A stretch of 64,000 nucleotides of DNA from Flavobacteriaceae bacterium GF1. GTDB taxonomy: Bacteria; Bacteroidota; Bacteroidia; Flavobacteriales; Flavobacteriaceae. This document shows positions 38,401-47,277 of the stretch, in pieces. The notes beneath the pieces are model-generated. The model was not told where the DNA came from. It searched no databases and worked only from the letters and a program-made list of their open reading frames with translations. Each line of letters starts with the position of its first letter. Position 1 is the stretch's first letter. Both the position numbers and the translations under genes were made by a program. The DNA is taken from the NCBI GenBank assembly GCA_009797885.1, contig WNKP01000002.1, positions 186,001 to 250,000 on the forward strand. The letters are read 5' to 3'.

Positions 38401-38689
38401 CCAGTTCTTGAAACCTATGGCCATTTCCATAGCTTATGGAATTGCTTTTGCCACAGTCCTTACTTTGGTAATGCTCCCAATCTTTCTGTCCTTTAGCAAT
38501 GAGGTAAAAGTTGGTTTCAAATGGTTAAGGACCGGAGATAAGATCAGTAAGGAAGAGGTGGAACGGGCCATAAAGGAAAAACAGGAAGAAGCGGACATGG
38601 CCGAAGGGAAAACCAAACACCTCAATGGAACAAACCAAAACGTTGTTATTGACGATTCTCAAGAACAAGAATTAGAAGAAGTGCTATAA
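35402..38689 (+). CDS. RND efflux pump, inner-membrane transporter
   Basis: A 1095-residue RND transporter with 12 membrane helices and two large periplasmic loops. The proton relay is intact: paired Asp in IGILVDDGIVIAEN (helix 4) and Lys in MVNDGLVLIGK (helix 10). The motif spacing fits the hydrophobe/amphiphile (HAE) type rather than the heavy-metal type. Substrates may be drugs, bile-like detergents or lipids. A hydrophilic 60-residue tail (ISKEEVERAIKEKQEE to EQELEEVL) follows the last helix. No regulator gene is adjacent. Confidence 0.93.
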   Translation: MKKVIEYFIKYHVAVNVIIVAFFVFGIVGALSLKSSFFPLTESKNVVINITYPGASPQEIEEGIVLKIEDNLKGLQGVDRVTSTSSENSGSINVEIEKGYDIDFMLLEVKNAVDRVPTFPTGMEPLIVSKVEAVRPTISFAVSGQNISLVTLKQIGRQIENDLRAIPGISQITIAGYPEEEIEIAVNEDNLLAYDVSFQEVALAVSNANILVTGGNIKTDTEEYLIRANNRSYYGGELSNIIVRADASGKAIRLKDVAEIRDRFSETPNASYYDGNLSVNVTITSTNTEDLIGSAENVKEYISDFNQKYNNVQLNVVRDLSTTLTQRTQLLTENAIMGMLLVLIFLSLFLNTRLAFWVAFGLPIAFLGMFIFAPMVNVTINVLSLFGMIIVIGILVDDGIVIAENIYQHYEKGKKPVRAAIDGTLEVIPPIVSAIITTVLAFSIFLFLDGRIGDFFGEVSVIVILTLVVSLVEALIILPAHLAHSKALTKQNKAPKTGIAKVFSKLRLINKWGDGAMAWMRDKMYSPTLQFALRYRLLTFSFFVLALFLTFGSIGGGIIRTAFFPRIASDRVAVELQMPNGTNEKVTDSIISLIQEKAKIVNQELTEQYLQGTGKVLFENMIKNLGPGSAAATLEINLLPGEERPDAIVADLVTGRLRELVGPVIGVESLIYGSGGNFGGDPVSVSLLGNNITELKAAKSELKTAMEENALLKDVADNDPAGIKEIQLELKESAYLLGLDLRTVMNQVRSGFFGAQAQRFQRGQDEIRVWVRYDRDNRASINQLDEMRIVTPSGSRVPLKEIANYEIARGDVAINHLDGQREIRVSSDLKDPKNTSAPDVLTWIRTEIMPDIQSKYPTVTASYEGQNRERNKLTDSLNYVGPVVLFLIYITIAFTFRSFSQPLLLLLLIPFSLTAVAWGHWIHDFPVNILSMLGIIALIGIMVNDGLVLIGKFNGNLRNGMQFETALYEAGRSRFRAIFLTSVTTIAGLAPLLLEKSRQAQFLKPMAISIAYGIAFATVLTLVMLPIFLSFSNEVKVGFKWLRTGDKISKEEVERAIKEKQEEADMAEGKTKHLNGTNQNVVIDDSQEQELEEVL

Positions 38690-40083
38690 TGAAGAAATTC
38701 ACTACTGCTAAAATCGTGTTTCTCTTTGCGATTTCCCCCTTTTTCCTCTTTTCACAACAAAGCTTCCTTTCCAAAGAAGAGGCGGTCAAAATTACCCTGG
38801 AAAACAATTTGGGGATAGTAATTGCCAAGAACGATGTTGAAATAGCGGAAAACAATAAAAGTGTCCTAAATTCAGGTTTTCTTCCGAGCATTACGGGGAC
38901 GGCCGGAGCAAATTATCAACGGGATGATTCCACCTTTGAATTTCCAGGACAGTTTTTAAGGGACGATGAAGGCAATGTACAAATAGATTCGGAAGGAAAT
39001 CCCATACCAAGACCGGATGCAAGTCTTTTTAAGGCAGAGGCGCAGCGCTATAATGCAAGTATATCCGCGGACTATGTCCTTTTTGATGGTTTAGGGAGGT
39101 TATACGATTACAAGCGGTTAAAGGAGGAATATAATCTGTCCGAACTACAGTCCCGGGAAACGATTGAAACCACGGTCCTACAGCTGTTTACCGTATATTT
39201 TGAAATGGCAAGGGTTTCGGAGAACATCCGGGTCCTCAAAGATACCTATGCCAATACCGAAGATCGATTGAAGCGGGCAGAATACAGTTTTGAATACGGC
39301 CAGATAAATAAGCTGGATGTCTTGAACGCCCAAGTGGATCTGGTGAACGATAGCATCAACCTAATGAACGAAAGGCAGTTGTTTGAGAACACCATGCGGG
39401 ATTTGAACATTATCCTCAATAAGGACCTGGAACAGCAATTTGAGGTCGATACCACAATCACCTTCATCGATAAGATCCGGTTGGAGGGCTTTTTAAGGGA
39501 AGGGGAGCGAAACAATGTTCGGATGTTACAGGCAAAATCGAACATGACCATCAATGATTATACCTTAAAATCGTCCAAATCCGTTTTCTTGCCCACGATT
39601 GGATTGACCGGTTTCTATGGATGGAACCTTAACCAAAATGCCCCAGGACCCTTTTTCCCGGGAGTAACTGTGAACAACAGGAGAAATTTTGGTCTGGGAG
39701 CGAACCTTACATGGAATCTCTTTGACGGAGGGAGCGGTATTACCCAACTGAAGAACGCAAGAGTGCTATTGGAATCCCAGGATGCATTTCAAAAACAGAT
39801 CGTTTTGGAGGTAAGACGGGATATTGCCAACGCACAGGGAGATTATGAAAACCGATTGAAGGTTTTTGAACTTCAGGAACAAAATGTGTTTACGGCTACG
39901 GACAACTACAACCGGTCCAATGAACGCTACAAACTGGGACAGATCACGTCCGTAGAGTTACGACAGGCACAGATCAACTTGCTGAATGCACAAACCAGTA
40001 GGAACCTGGCCAAATACAATGCGAAACTGGCAGAACTTCAGTTGTTGCAACTTACAGGGCAATTATTGAACGTAGAGTTATAA
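38689..40083 (+). CDS. TolC-family outer-membrane efflux channel
   Basis: A 464-residue outer-membrane factor: signal peptide (MKKFTTAKIVFLFAISPFFLFSQ), then two OEP repeats with long alpha-helices (RVSENIRVLKDTYANTEDRLKRAE; NAQTSRNLAKYNAKLAELQLLQLTGQL) and GLGANLTWNLFDGGSG typical of TolC trimers. Its ATG shares one base with the pump's stop codon. With the adaptor and pump it completes a tripartite efflux operon. Confidence 0.92.
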   Translation: MKKFTTAKIVFLFAISPFFLFSQQSFLSKEEAVKITLENNLGIVIAKNDVEIAENNKSVLNSGFLPSITGTAGANYQRDDSTFEFPGQFLRDDEGNVQIDSEGNPIPRPDASLFKAEAQRYNASISADYVLFDGLGRLYDYKRLKEEYNLSELQSRETIETTVLQLFTVYFEMARVSENIRVLKDTYANTEDRLKRAEYSFEYGQINKLDVLNAQVDLVNDSINLMNERQLFENTMRDLNIILNKDLEQQFEVDTTITFIDKIRLEGFLREGERNNVRMLQAKSNMTINDYTLKSSKSVFLPTIGLTGFYGWNLNQNAPGPFFPGVTVNNRRNFGLGANLTWNLFDGGSGITQLKNARVLLESQDAFQKQIVLEVRRDIANAQGDYENRLKVFELQEQNVFTATDNYNRSNERYKLGQITSVELRQAQINLLNAQTSRNLAKYNAKLAELQLLQLTGQLLNVEL

Positions 40084-40137
40084 TTTGGTTGTAGGGCTGC
40101 TTGGTTGAAATGCCAAGGCCTTAAAAACAATTCAAAA

Positions 40138-40320
40138 ATGTTGGAGCACTTTTTTCAATGCCCCTATTGCTGGGAAGAAATCTCAATGCTATTGGATACA
40201 TCGGTATCCTCACAAACCTATATTGAGGATTGTGAAGTGTGTTGCAATCCCATTGAAGTCATGGCTACCTTTGCCAGCAACGAACTGGTGGAGTTCCGTT
40301 GTTCACCTTTAGGGCAGTAG
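40138..40320 (+). CDS. CPXCG-motif cysteine-rich small protein
   Basis: A 60-residue protein (start ATG 40138) with CPYC near the N-terminus, then CEVCC and a late Cys, together a likely zinc ribbon: MLEHFFQCPYCWEEIS, EDCEVCCNPIEV, RCSPLGQ. It is known as the CPXCG-motif family, of unknown function. The first motif is CPYCW rather than CPxCG, a small departure. It follows the efflux operon by 54 bases and is convergent with xylA. Confidence 0.75.
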   Translation: MLEHFFQCPYCWEEISMLLDTSVSSQTYIEDCEVCCNPIEVMATFASNELVEFRCSPLGQ

Positions 40321-40323
40321 ATT

Positions 40324-41649
40324 TTAGAGATACTGGTTCAAAATATTCTCAAAAAGCTCCTGTTTTCCACTTCTTTGCTCAGGTTCCCCTGCAAGTTTGG
40401 CATAATCATAAAGGTCGGCCAGTGAAAGGGACCCGCGTACAAAATCCAATCCTTTTCCGGAATTAAAAGAGGCATAACGGTTGTCCAATAATTCTTCGTA
40501 GCTGGAGTTGTTGATAACGGCATCCGCTACCAATAAGCCACGGGCAAATGTATCGGCACCGCCGATATGGGCAATAAAAATATCTTCCAGATCGGTTGAG
40601 TTTCGGCGGGTTTTAGCATCAAAGTTGATGCCTCCGCCCTGCAACCCACCACTTTTTAGGAAAACCAACATTGCCTCGGCAGTTTCCAGAACATTATTGG
40701 GGAACTGGTCCGTATCCCACCCATTTTGATAATCCCCACGATTGGCATCGATACTTCCCAACATCCCGGCATTTGCCGCTACTTGCAGTTCATGCTGAAA
40801 GGTATGTTGGGCCAATGTGGCATGGTTTACCTCTATGTTCAGTTTAAAGTCTTTTTCCAATCCTTGTTCACGTATAAAATTGATGGAGGTGGCCGCATCA
40901 AAATCATATTGGTGCTTGGAGGGTTCCATGGGTTTGGGCTCTATAAAAAACGTACCTGTAAACCCTTGGGAACGGGCATAATCACGGGCCATTCGCATGA
41001 ACCGTCCAATATTGTCCTGTTCCAATTTCATATGGGTGTTCAACAAGGACATATAACCTTCACGCCCACCCCAAAAAACATAGTTTTCGCCGTTCAATTC
41101 CATAGTGGCGTCCAGGGCAATTTTAAGTTGCGCCCCAGCGCGAGCCACTACATCAAAATTAGGGTTGGAGGCAGCTCCGTTCATATATCTGGGATGGGAG
41201 AACAAATTGGCCGTTCCCCAGAGTAACTTTACCCCCGAAGCGTCCATTTTCTCCTTTAGATAGTCCACCGTACGCAGGACCCTTTTTTCAGATTCTGCCA
41301 GCGAATCTCCTTCATCCACAAGGTCATAATCATGAAAACAATAGTAATCAAAACCCATTTTGGTGATAAACTCAAATGCAGCATCCGCTTTTTCCCGGGC
41401 AGCCTCAATAGGGTCGGTCTTTGTTGCCCAGGGAAAGTCTTTTGTGCCCGGACCAAACGGATCTCCACCGGTGCCACAAAGGGTATGCCAGTAGGCCATG
41501 GCGAACTTGAAATGTTCGCGCATGCTTTTTCCTGCTACAATTTGTTCGGGATTGTAAAATTTGTAGGCCAAAGGATTGTCAGACGCTTTCCCTTCATATT
41601 TAATTTCTCCAATCCCCTTAAAGTATTCGGTATTTCCTATGGTTGCCAT
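40324..41649 (-). CDS. xylA: Xylose isomerase
   Basis: A 441-residue class II xylose isomerase, converting D-xylose to D-xylulose with two divalent metals. Seen: catalytic His/Asp region [20 protein letters not shown], metal site [37 protein letters not shown] and [19 protein letters not shown]. Length is standard. xylB lies ten bases upstream on the same strand. No xylose transporter or XylR is in the window. Confidence 0.97.
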   Translation of the reverse strand: MATIGNTEYFKGIGEIKYEGKASDNPLAYKFYNPEQIVAGKSMREHFKFAMAYWHTLCGTGGDPFGPGTKDFPWATKTDPIEAAREKADAAFEFITKMGFDYYCFHDYDLVDEGDSLAESEKRVLRTVDYLKEKMDASGVKLLWGTANLFSHPRYMNGAASNPNFDVVARAGAQLKIALDATMELNGENYVFWGGREGYMSLLNTHMKLEQDNIGRFMRMARDYARSQGFTGTFFIEPKPMEPSKHQYDFDAATSINFIREQGLEKDFKLNIEVNHATLAQHTFQHELQVAANAGMLGSIDANRGDYQNGWDTDQFPNNVLETAEAMLVFLKSGGLQGGGINFDAKTRRNSTDLEDIFIAHIGGADTFARGLLVADAVINNSSYEELLDNRYASFNSGKGLDFVRGSLSLADLYDYAKLAGEPEQRSGKQELFENILNQYL

Positions 41650-41659
41650 TTCGGTATTT

Positions 41660-43141
41660 TTAGTATTTCAAAATTAAGTTCAGTTCTTTTTTCCATTTTT
41701 CATAGGCATCGCCATAGGCGGCCTCTTCTTTTTTGGGCACGTAAGTCAACACATGGTCATCCTTTGTAAAGGAAGCAAATTGCTGGTAGTCATCATTGAT
41801 CAATACGCAGGCCCTTGCAGCTCCAATAGCGCCGGTAGTGTCGTAAATCTCTATTTGTTGACCAATCAAAGTGGTTAGGGTATTGGAGAAAATTTCGGAA
41901 CGAAAGAGGTTGTCGTTTCCCGCCCGGATCACGGTGGGTTGAATCCCATCTGATTGCATGATCTCAAACCCATACACAAACGAAAAGGCTATGCCCTCCA
42001 GTGCAGCGCGACAAAGATGGCCTTTATGGTGTCTGTTCAGATTTAGGTTTACTATTCGGGTACCGATATCGGCATGTAACAGCATTCGCTCCGCTCCATT
42101 GCCAAAGGGAATGATACAAACCCCTTCCGAACCAATTTCGACCTCAGAAGCAAGTTGGTTCATTTCCTCATAGGAAGTAACGGCCAAATTGTTCATCAAC
42201 CAGCGATATTGGATACCAGCACCATTGATGCAGAGTAGTTTTCCAATGGTTCTGGTCTTTTTTGTCCGATAGTTTACATGGGCAAAATTATTGACCCGGG
42301 AACATTCCTTGGCGGATAAATTGTCCGTAATTGCATACATGACCCCCGAAGTTCCGCCAGTGGCGGCTACCTCTCCAGGGAGAAAAACATTCAGGGACAA
42401 TGCATTATTGGGTTGATCTCCTGCCCTGTACAAGATGGGGGTTCCCACGGCAAGACCGCTCTCTTGGCCTCCCCTTTTGGAAACCGTGGCCTGTTCGGAA
42501 AAAGTATCGACCACCTCTGGCAAAAGTTGGGGTGGAATGGTGTACTGTCCAAGTACTTCCTGGGAGATTTGGTCCTTTTTAAAGTCCCATAAGACCGCTT
42601 CCGATAGTCCGGAAACAGTAGTGTTGATCCTGTCCGAGAAGCGAAAGGCCAAAAAATCCCCAGGTAACATGAATTTATGGATTTTGGAAAACGTTTCAGG
42701 CTCGTTTTCCTGTACCCACCTTAATTTGGAAGCCGTAAAATTTCCTGGTGAATTTAAAAGATGGCCATCACAAAAATTGTGGCCTAAATCCGAATAGGCC
42801 TTGTTTCCGATATCCACGGCGCGACTATCGCACCAGATGATGGAATTACGTAATGGATTCCCTTCTTCGTCCACCACCACCAATCCATGCATTTGATAGG
42901 CTATTCCAATCCCAAGGATTTGATCTTCGGTAACGTTGTTTTCCTCTTTGATCCTTTGAATGCCCCTACAGGTAAAATGCCACCAATCATTAGGGTTTTG
43001 CTCGGCCCAACCTTTTTGGGGAGCATACATGGACATTTCCTCTTGTGGTTCTTGTAGAACGGCCAAGGGCCTCCCGGATATCCGGTCAACAAGGGCAATC
43101 TTTATGGATGAGCTACCCAAATCAATTCCTAAAAAATACAT
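41660..43141 (-). CDS. xylB: Xylulokinase (FGGY family)
   Basis: A 493-residue FGGY kinase that phosphorylates D-xylulose for entry into the pentose phosphate pathway. Seen: N-terminal ATP site [16 protein letters not shown], substrate part [27 protein letters not shown] with the catalytic Asp, and the C-terminal [11 protein letters not shown] and [17 protein letters not shown]. It precedes xylA and is divergent from the ROK kinase gene across 86 bases. Confidence 0.95.
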   Translation of the reverse strand: MYFLGIDLGSSSIKIALVDRISGRPLAVLQEPQEEMSMYAPQKGWAEQNPNDWWHFTCRGIQRIKEENNVTEDQILGIGIAYQMHGLVVVDEEGNPLRNSIIWCDSRAVDIGNKAYSDLGHNFCDGHLLNSPGNFTASKLRWVQENEPETFSKIHKFMLPGDFLAFRFSDRINTTVSGLSEAVLWDFKKDQISQEVLGQYTIPPQLLPEVVDTFSEQATVSKRGGQESGLAVGTPILYRAGDQPNNALSLNVFLPGEVAATGGTSGVMYAITDNLSAKECSRVNNFAHVNYRTKKTRTIGKLLCINGAGIQYRWLMNNLAVTSYEEMNQLASEVEIGSEGVCIIPFGNGAERMLLHADIGTRIVNLNLNRHHKGHLCRAALEGIAFSFVYGFEIMQSDGIQPTVIRAGNDNLFRSEIFSNTLTTLIGQQIEIYDTTGAIGAARACVLINDDYQQFASFTKDDHVLTYVPKKEEAAYGDAYEKWKKELNLILKY

Positions 43142-43227
43142 ATGGATTTATTGTTAAAGGCAATCGTCCTAAAATTAGAGAAAAAACTTCTTATGGATTA
43201 TCTTTAGGCCAATCTAATTGATCGACC

Positions 43228-44184
43228 ATGGACTTAGTAGTTGGAATAGACATTGGAGGGACAAAAACCAAGATTGGTTTGGTGGATAATAAAGGAGTCT
43301 GTTTGGAACAGACTTTTTTTAGAACCAAGGAATACCTTCAGTTGGATGCATATTTGGAACAGGTTAAAAAAACCTGTGATGAACTTATAGCCAATTTGGA
43401 TTTTACCCCTAATATTCTTGGATGTGGCATTGGCGCGCCCAATGCATCCAGTAAAAGGGGAACCATTGAGAGTGCGGCCAATTTGGCCTGGAAGGGCAGT
43501 GTCCCCATTTTAGAGCGATTGAAGGAAAAATGGGACGTTCCCATGCGTATTATGAATGATGCCAGTGCAGCGGCCTTGGGGGAATTGATGTTTGGAAGGG
43601 GTAAGGAAATGACCGATTTCATTGCAATTACCTTGGGTACGGGATTTGGGGCCGGTATTGTGGCCAATGGACAGTTGATCGATGGATATGATGGATTTGC
43701 AGGTGAACTCGGTCACGTAGATATGACCGTGGGCGATGGCCGATTGACAGGACTTGGGGTGCGAGGGGGGCTGGAGGCCTATGTATCTGCAACTGGGCTA
43801 AAACGGACCATCATGTATATGCTAAGCAAGTATATGGATGAGAGTAGATTTAGAAATGTTGCCTATAACGATTTACACGGTGAGGAAATCACCCAAGCCG
43901 CCGAAGAGGGTGATACCATTGCCTTGAGGGCTTTTGATTATACCGCGCGAATGATGGCCCTGGCCTTGGCAAATTTTACCGCCTTTACCCAACCGGAAGC
44001 CTTTATTTTAATGGGCGGACTGGTGAACAGCGGAAAATGGATCCTTGAGCCACTGGATAAATATTTCAATGAGTATTTACTGCAGGTGTATAAGGGAAAG
44101 GTCAAGATATTGGAGTCGGGAATGGAAGGTAAAACGGCCGCCATTTGTGGTGCTGCAGCTTTAATTTGGGAAAAAAACCGCTGA
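43228..44184 (+). CDS. ROK-family sugar kinase lacking the zinc-binding cysteines
   Basis: A 318-residue ROK protein, probably a glucokinase or other hexokinase. Seen: ATP site VGIDIGGTKTKIGLVD, catalytic Asp111 in RIMNDASAAALGE, and GELGH with the zinc-ligand His163. The canonical zinc motif CxCGxxGCxE aligns exactly with TGLGVRGGLE (174-183): all three cysteines are replaced (Thr174, Leu176, Gly181) while the glycines and Glu183 stay. It should therefore bind no structural zinc. No DNA-binding domain is present, so it is a kinase and not a ROK repressor. It is divergent from xylBA. Confidence 0.85.
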   Translation: MDLVVGIDIGGTKTKIGLVDNKGVCLEQTFFRTKEYLQLDAYLEQVKKTCDELIANLDFTPNILGCGIGAPNASSKRGTIESAANLAWKGSVPILERLKEKWDVPMRIMNDASAAALGELMFGRGKEMTDFIAITLGTGFGAGIVANGQLIDGYDGFAGELGHVDMTVGDGRLTGLGVRGGLEAYVSATGLKRTIMYMLSKYMDESRFRNVAYNDLHGEEITQAAEEGDTIALRAFDYTARMMALALANFTAFTQPEAFILMGGLVNSGKWILEPLDKYFNEYLLQVYKGKVKILESGMEGKTAAICGAAALIWEKNR

Positions 44185-44199
44185 ATTTAATTCTTTCCA

Positions 44200-44207
44200 T
44201 ATCTTTG
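44200..44207 (+). promoter_or_regulatory. -7 promoter element in the ROK-hutG gap
   Basis: TATCTTTG matches TAnnTTTG very well, but no plus-strand gene follows; instead structured sequence and a terminator follow within 90 bases. It is the probable promoter of a small RNA. Confidence 0.5.
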
Positions 44208-44210
44208 CGA

Positions 44211-44298
44211 TGTTGTGTTGTATCCGCTTTTGGCGGATTGTGTTAGGTCGAAAGACGTTAACCAATGAAAGGCTTTCCTTCTGGGAGGCTTTTTTTAT
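44211..44298 (+). ncRNA. Candidate small RNA of unknown family
   Basis: An 88-base stretch without a reading frame of note lies between a good -7 element and an intrinsic terminator. It can fold into three successive hairpins: ATCCGC/GCGGAT at about 44222-44238, a GAAA-capped stem with GTC/GAC extended by GTTA/TTAAC pairs around 44241-44262, and the terminator stem at 44269-44292. I recognise no Rfam family. It could instead be the 3' tail of the ROK transcript. Confidence 0.4.
44269..44298 (+). terminator. Intrinsic terminator of small RNA / ROK gene
   Basis: AAGGCTTTCC (44269-44278) pairs, with a few G-U pairs, with GGGAGGCTTT (44283-44292) around TTCT, followed by a T-run. The unit ends exactly at the hutG stop codon of the opposite strand. 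Confidence 0.75.
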
Positions 44299-45252
44299 TT
44301 ATGGAAATTCGGAATGAATGATGTGGTGAACCAATGAAGCCGCCAGTTTTGCGGTTAAGCCATCCACATCATATTTCGGATTCATTTCCGCAATGTCCAT
44401 ACTGATCAACTTGCCGGATGAGGTAATGGTTTCCAAACTTTCCAAGACTACGTCGGGTGAAAAACCCATTGGAGAAGGTGCACTCACACCTGGCGCATAT
44501 GCAGATGAAAAACCATCGAGGTCAATGGTTAGGTAGATATAATCCACCTTTGCCATAAAGGCACGGATCCATGTATTGATTTCTTTTACAAACTGGATAC
44601 GAAACGTGTTTTTAAGGACATAAGTGACCCCCAGCTCTTCCGCCAGTTGAAACAACTGTTTGTCATTTGCGTCTTTTCGAATGCCCAGGCACAAATAATT
44701 AAAGGGTTCATTTTCATTCGCAATTTGAAAAAAAGGAGTTCCGGAAGTGGGTCCATTGACATCATTCCTTAAATCAAAATGAGCATCAAAGTTGATGATT
44801 CCAATGGATGGCCTTTTGTTTTTGGCAAGTAGGTATTTTTTAATGCCATTGTAATGCCCATAGGCAATATCATGTCCACCACCCAATACTATGGGAAAAG
44901 TATGCTTGTCAAGAAGTTCCGCAACGCTTTCACCCAACGTGTGTTGTGCGTTTTCCAAACCATCGGTATGGCAAACGATATCGCCCACATCCGTTACGTA
45001 TTGCGAGGCCTTCAAATGATTGGGCATTTTTCCCAGGGCCTTTCTAATCGCTTCAGGGCCATTTTTGGCGCCTGTTCGCCCGTGATTGAGCCGAACACCC
45101 TCATCGCAGCAATACCCTAAAATGGCAAATTGATCCTTAACGGATGGAAGTTCAGTAAAGGGAAGGCAACGGACCTTTTCATGCAAATAAAGATTGTTTT
45201 CCGAGCTCCTGCCGGTCCATAGCTTTTTTTTGGGGGGGAGATAATTGGCCAT
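44299..45252 (-). CDS. hutG: Formimidoylglutamase (HutG-type ureohydrolase)
   Basis: A 317-residue arginase-superfamily enzyme; in this operon it should hydrolyse N-formimidoyl-L-glutamate to glutamate and formamide, the last step of histidine breakdown. All metal ligands are present: GGGHD (His127, Asp128), DAHFD (Asp156, His158, Asp160) and DLD (Asp244, Asp246 in TIDLDGFSSAYAPG). This contrasts with the degenerate homologue beside gldK. It is the last gene of hutHIUG, four bases after hutU. Confidence 0.92.
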   Translation of the reverse strand: MANYLPPKKKLWTGRSSENNLYLHEKVRCLPFTELPSVKDQFAILGYCCDEGVRLNHGRTGAKNGPEAIRKALGKMPNHLKASQYVTDVGDIVCHTDGLENAQHTLGESVAELLDKHTFPIVLGGGHDIAYGHYNGIKKYLLAKNKRPSIGIINFDAHFDLRNDVNGPTSGTPFFQIANENEPFNYLCLGIRKDANDKQLFQLAEELGVTYVLKNTFRIQFVKEINTWIRAFMAKVDYIYLTIDLDGFSSAYAPGVSAPSPMGFSPDVVLESLETITSSGKLISMDIAEMNPKYDVDGLTAKLAASLVHHIIHSEFP

Positions 45253-45256
45253 GGAA

Positions 45257-47275
45257 CTAAATTAAATCATCCAACAGTTGATCGTCAACAAAATTTGGTA
45301 AAGTGACCTTAAGTTGTGGTGTACGCCGCATTTCGCGTTTTATGGCGAACAGGGCTTCGTCATTTCTCGCCCAACTCCGTCTTGCAATGCCATTGTTCAC
45401 ATCATAGAACAGCATGTTACGCAATCTTTCCAAAGTTTCTTGGGTCCCGTCAAGTACCAACCCAAATCCGCCATTGATGACTTCACCCCAGCCTACACCG
45501 CCGCCATTATGGATGGAAACCCAGGTGGCACCCCTAAAACTATCACCTATTACGTTGTGAATGGCCATATCTGCAGTAAACCTACTTCCATCATAAATGT
45601 TGCTGGTCTCCCTAAAGGGAGAGTCCGTTCCACTGACATCGTGGTGATCGCGACCCAATACCACAGGAGCAGAAATGGTTCCTCTGGCAATGGCGTCATT
45701 GAAGGCCTCGGCGATTTTCACCCTTCCTTCAGCATCGGCATAAAGTATTCGGGCCTGGGAGCCAACCACCAACTTATTGTTATCCGCCTCTTCGATCCAA
45801 ATGATATTGTCCTGCATTTGCCGCTGGATTTCCTTTGGAGAACGGGTTTTGATTTCCCTCATGACCTCCAGGGCAATGGTGTCGGTCTTTTTTAGGTCTT
45901 CCGCCTTGCCTGAGGTACATACCCATCGGAAGGGACCGAAGCCATAATCAAAACACATGGGCCCCAAAATGTCCTGTACATAGGATGGATATCTAAAATC
46001 GGTTCCATTTTCTGCCATAATATTGGCTTTGGCCCTGGAGGCTTCCAACAAAAAAGCATTTCCGTAATCAAAAAAGTAGGTGCCTTTGGACACGTGATTA
46101 TTGATGGCATTTACCTGCCTTCGTAAAGACTCCTGAACCTTTTCCTTGAAGCGCTTGGGGTTTTCTACCATAAGCACATTGGCTTCCTCAAACGAAAGAC
46201 CAACGGGATAATAGCCTCCGGCCCATGGATTGTGCAGCGAGGTCTGATCGGAACCCAAATGCACAAAAATGTTTGCCCGATCAAAGGCTTCCCATACTTC
46301 CACCACATTGCCCACATAAGCAATGGAAATGACCTCTTTTTGAACAATGGCTTTTTTTACCCGATGGATAAGACGGTCAATGTCATCGATAAGCTCATCC
46401 ACCCATCCCTGTTCATGTCTTTTTTGTGCCGCATTGGGATTTACTTCCGCACAAACCGTTATGCATTTCGCAATGGTACCGGCCTTGGGTTGTGCGCCAC
46501 TCATTCCTCCAAGACCTGCGGTCAGGAATACTTTTCCCTCAGTGGCTTCCCCTGCCTTTAACACTTTTCTAAAAGCATTCATTACGGTAATTGTAGTGCC
46601 GTGTACAATGCCCTGGGGGCCTATGTACATATATGAACCCGCTGTCATTTGTCCGTACTGGGTTACGCCTAGGGCGTTGAATTTTTCCCAATCATCCGAC
46701 TTGGAATAATTGGGAATCATCATTCCATTGGTAACTACTACACGAGGTGCTTCTTTTGAGGAGGGAAAAAGTCCCATGGGATGTCCCGAATACATATGGA
46801 GGGTTTGCGTATCGGTCATTTCCGCCAAATATTTCATGGTAAGGAGGTATTGTGCCCAGTTTTGGAACACTGCACCATTTCCGCCATAGGTAATCAATTC
46901 CTCCGGGTGTTGGGCAATTGCAGGATCCAGATTGTTCTGTATCATGAGCATGATGGCTGCCGCTTGCCGCGTTTTAGCTGGATATTCCCCGATAGGTCGG
47001 GCAAACATGGGATAACTGGGTTTGAACCGGAACATGTAGATCCTGCCAAATGTGGTCAGTTCTGCCGCGAACTCTTGGGCCAACTCCGGGTGCCATGCTT
47101 TGGGAAAGTAGCGGAGGGCATTCCGGATAGCTAATTTTTTTTCTTCGGGGGAAAGGATATCCTTTCGTTTGGGAGCGGGATTACCACCTTCGGGATATGG
47201 CTTTCCCGGAGGTAATTCCGTGGGAATACCTTGAAGGATTTGTTTTTTGAATTCCGTTGATAATGCTGTTTGCAT
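45257..47275 (-). CDS. hutU: Urocanate hydratase
   Basis: A 672-residue NAD-dependent enzyme turning urocanate into imidazolonepropionate. Seen: TYGGNGAVFQNWAQYLLTM, the NAD site VFLTAGLGGMSGAQPKAG, GSDQTSLHNPWAGGYYPVG, and VSIHNGGGVGWGEVINGGFG. It is about 110 residues longer than the well-known enterobacterial and Bacillus forms (about 555), with the extra length at the N-terminus and around residues 430-470; this longer form is what I recall for Bacteroidota. It lies between hutI and hutG with gaps of a few bases. Confidence 0.95.
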   Translation of the reverse strand: MQTALSTEFKKQILQGIPTELPPGKPYPEGGNPAPKRKDILSPEEKKLAIRNALRYFPKAWHPELAQEFAAELTTFGRIYMFRFKPSYPMFARPIGEYPAKTRQAAAIMLMIQNNLDPAIAQHPEELITYGGNGAVFQNWAQYLLTMKYLAEMTDTQTLHMYSGHPMGLFPSSKEAPRVVVTNGMMIPNYSKSDDWEKFNALGVTQYGQMTAGSYMYIGPQGIVHGTTITVMNAFRKVLKAGEATEGKVFLTAGLGGMSGAQPKAGTIAKCITVCAEVNPNAAQKRHEQGWVDELIDDIDRLIHRVKKAIVQKEVISIAYVGNVVEVWEAFDRANIFVHLGSDQTSLHNPWAGGYYPVGLSFEEANVLMVENPKRFKEKVQESLRRQVNAINNHVSKGTYFFDYGNAFLLEASRAKANIMAENGTDFRYPSYVQDILGPMCFDYGFGPFRWVCTSGKAEDLKKTDTIALEVMREIKTRSPKEIQRQMQDNIIWIEEADNNKLVVGSQARILYADAEGRVKIAEAFNDAIARGTISAPVVLGRDHHDVSGTDSPFRETSNIYDGSRFTADMAIHNVIGDSFRGATWVSIHNGGGVGWGEVINGGFGLVLDGTQETLERLRNMLFYDVNNGIARRSWARNDEALFAIKREMRRTPQLKVTLPNFVDDQLLDDLI

Positions 47276-47277
47276 AA

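Noticed and set aside
44211-44298. tRNA, SRP RNA or tmRNA identity for the structured segment
   Set aside because: No cloverleaf or CCA end, no SRP GGAA-type conserved loop, and far too short for tmRNA or RNase P RNA.
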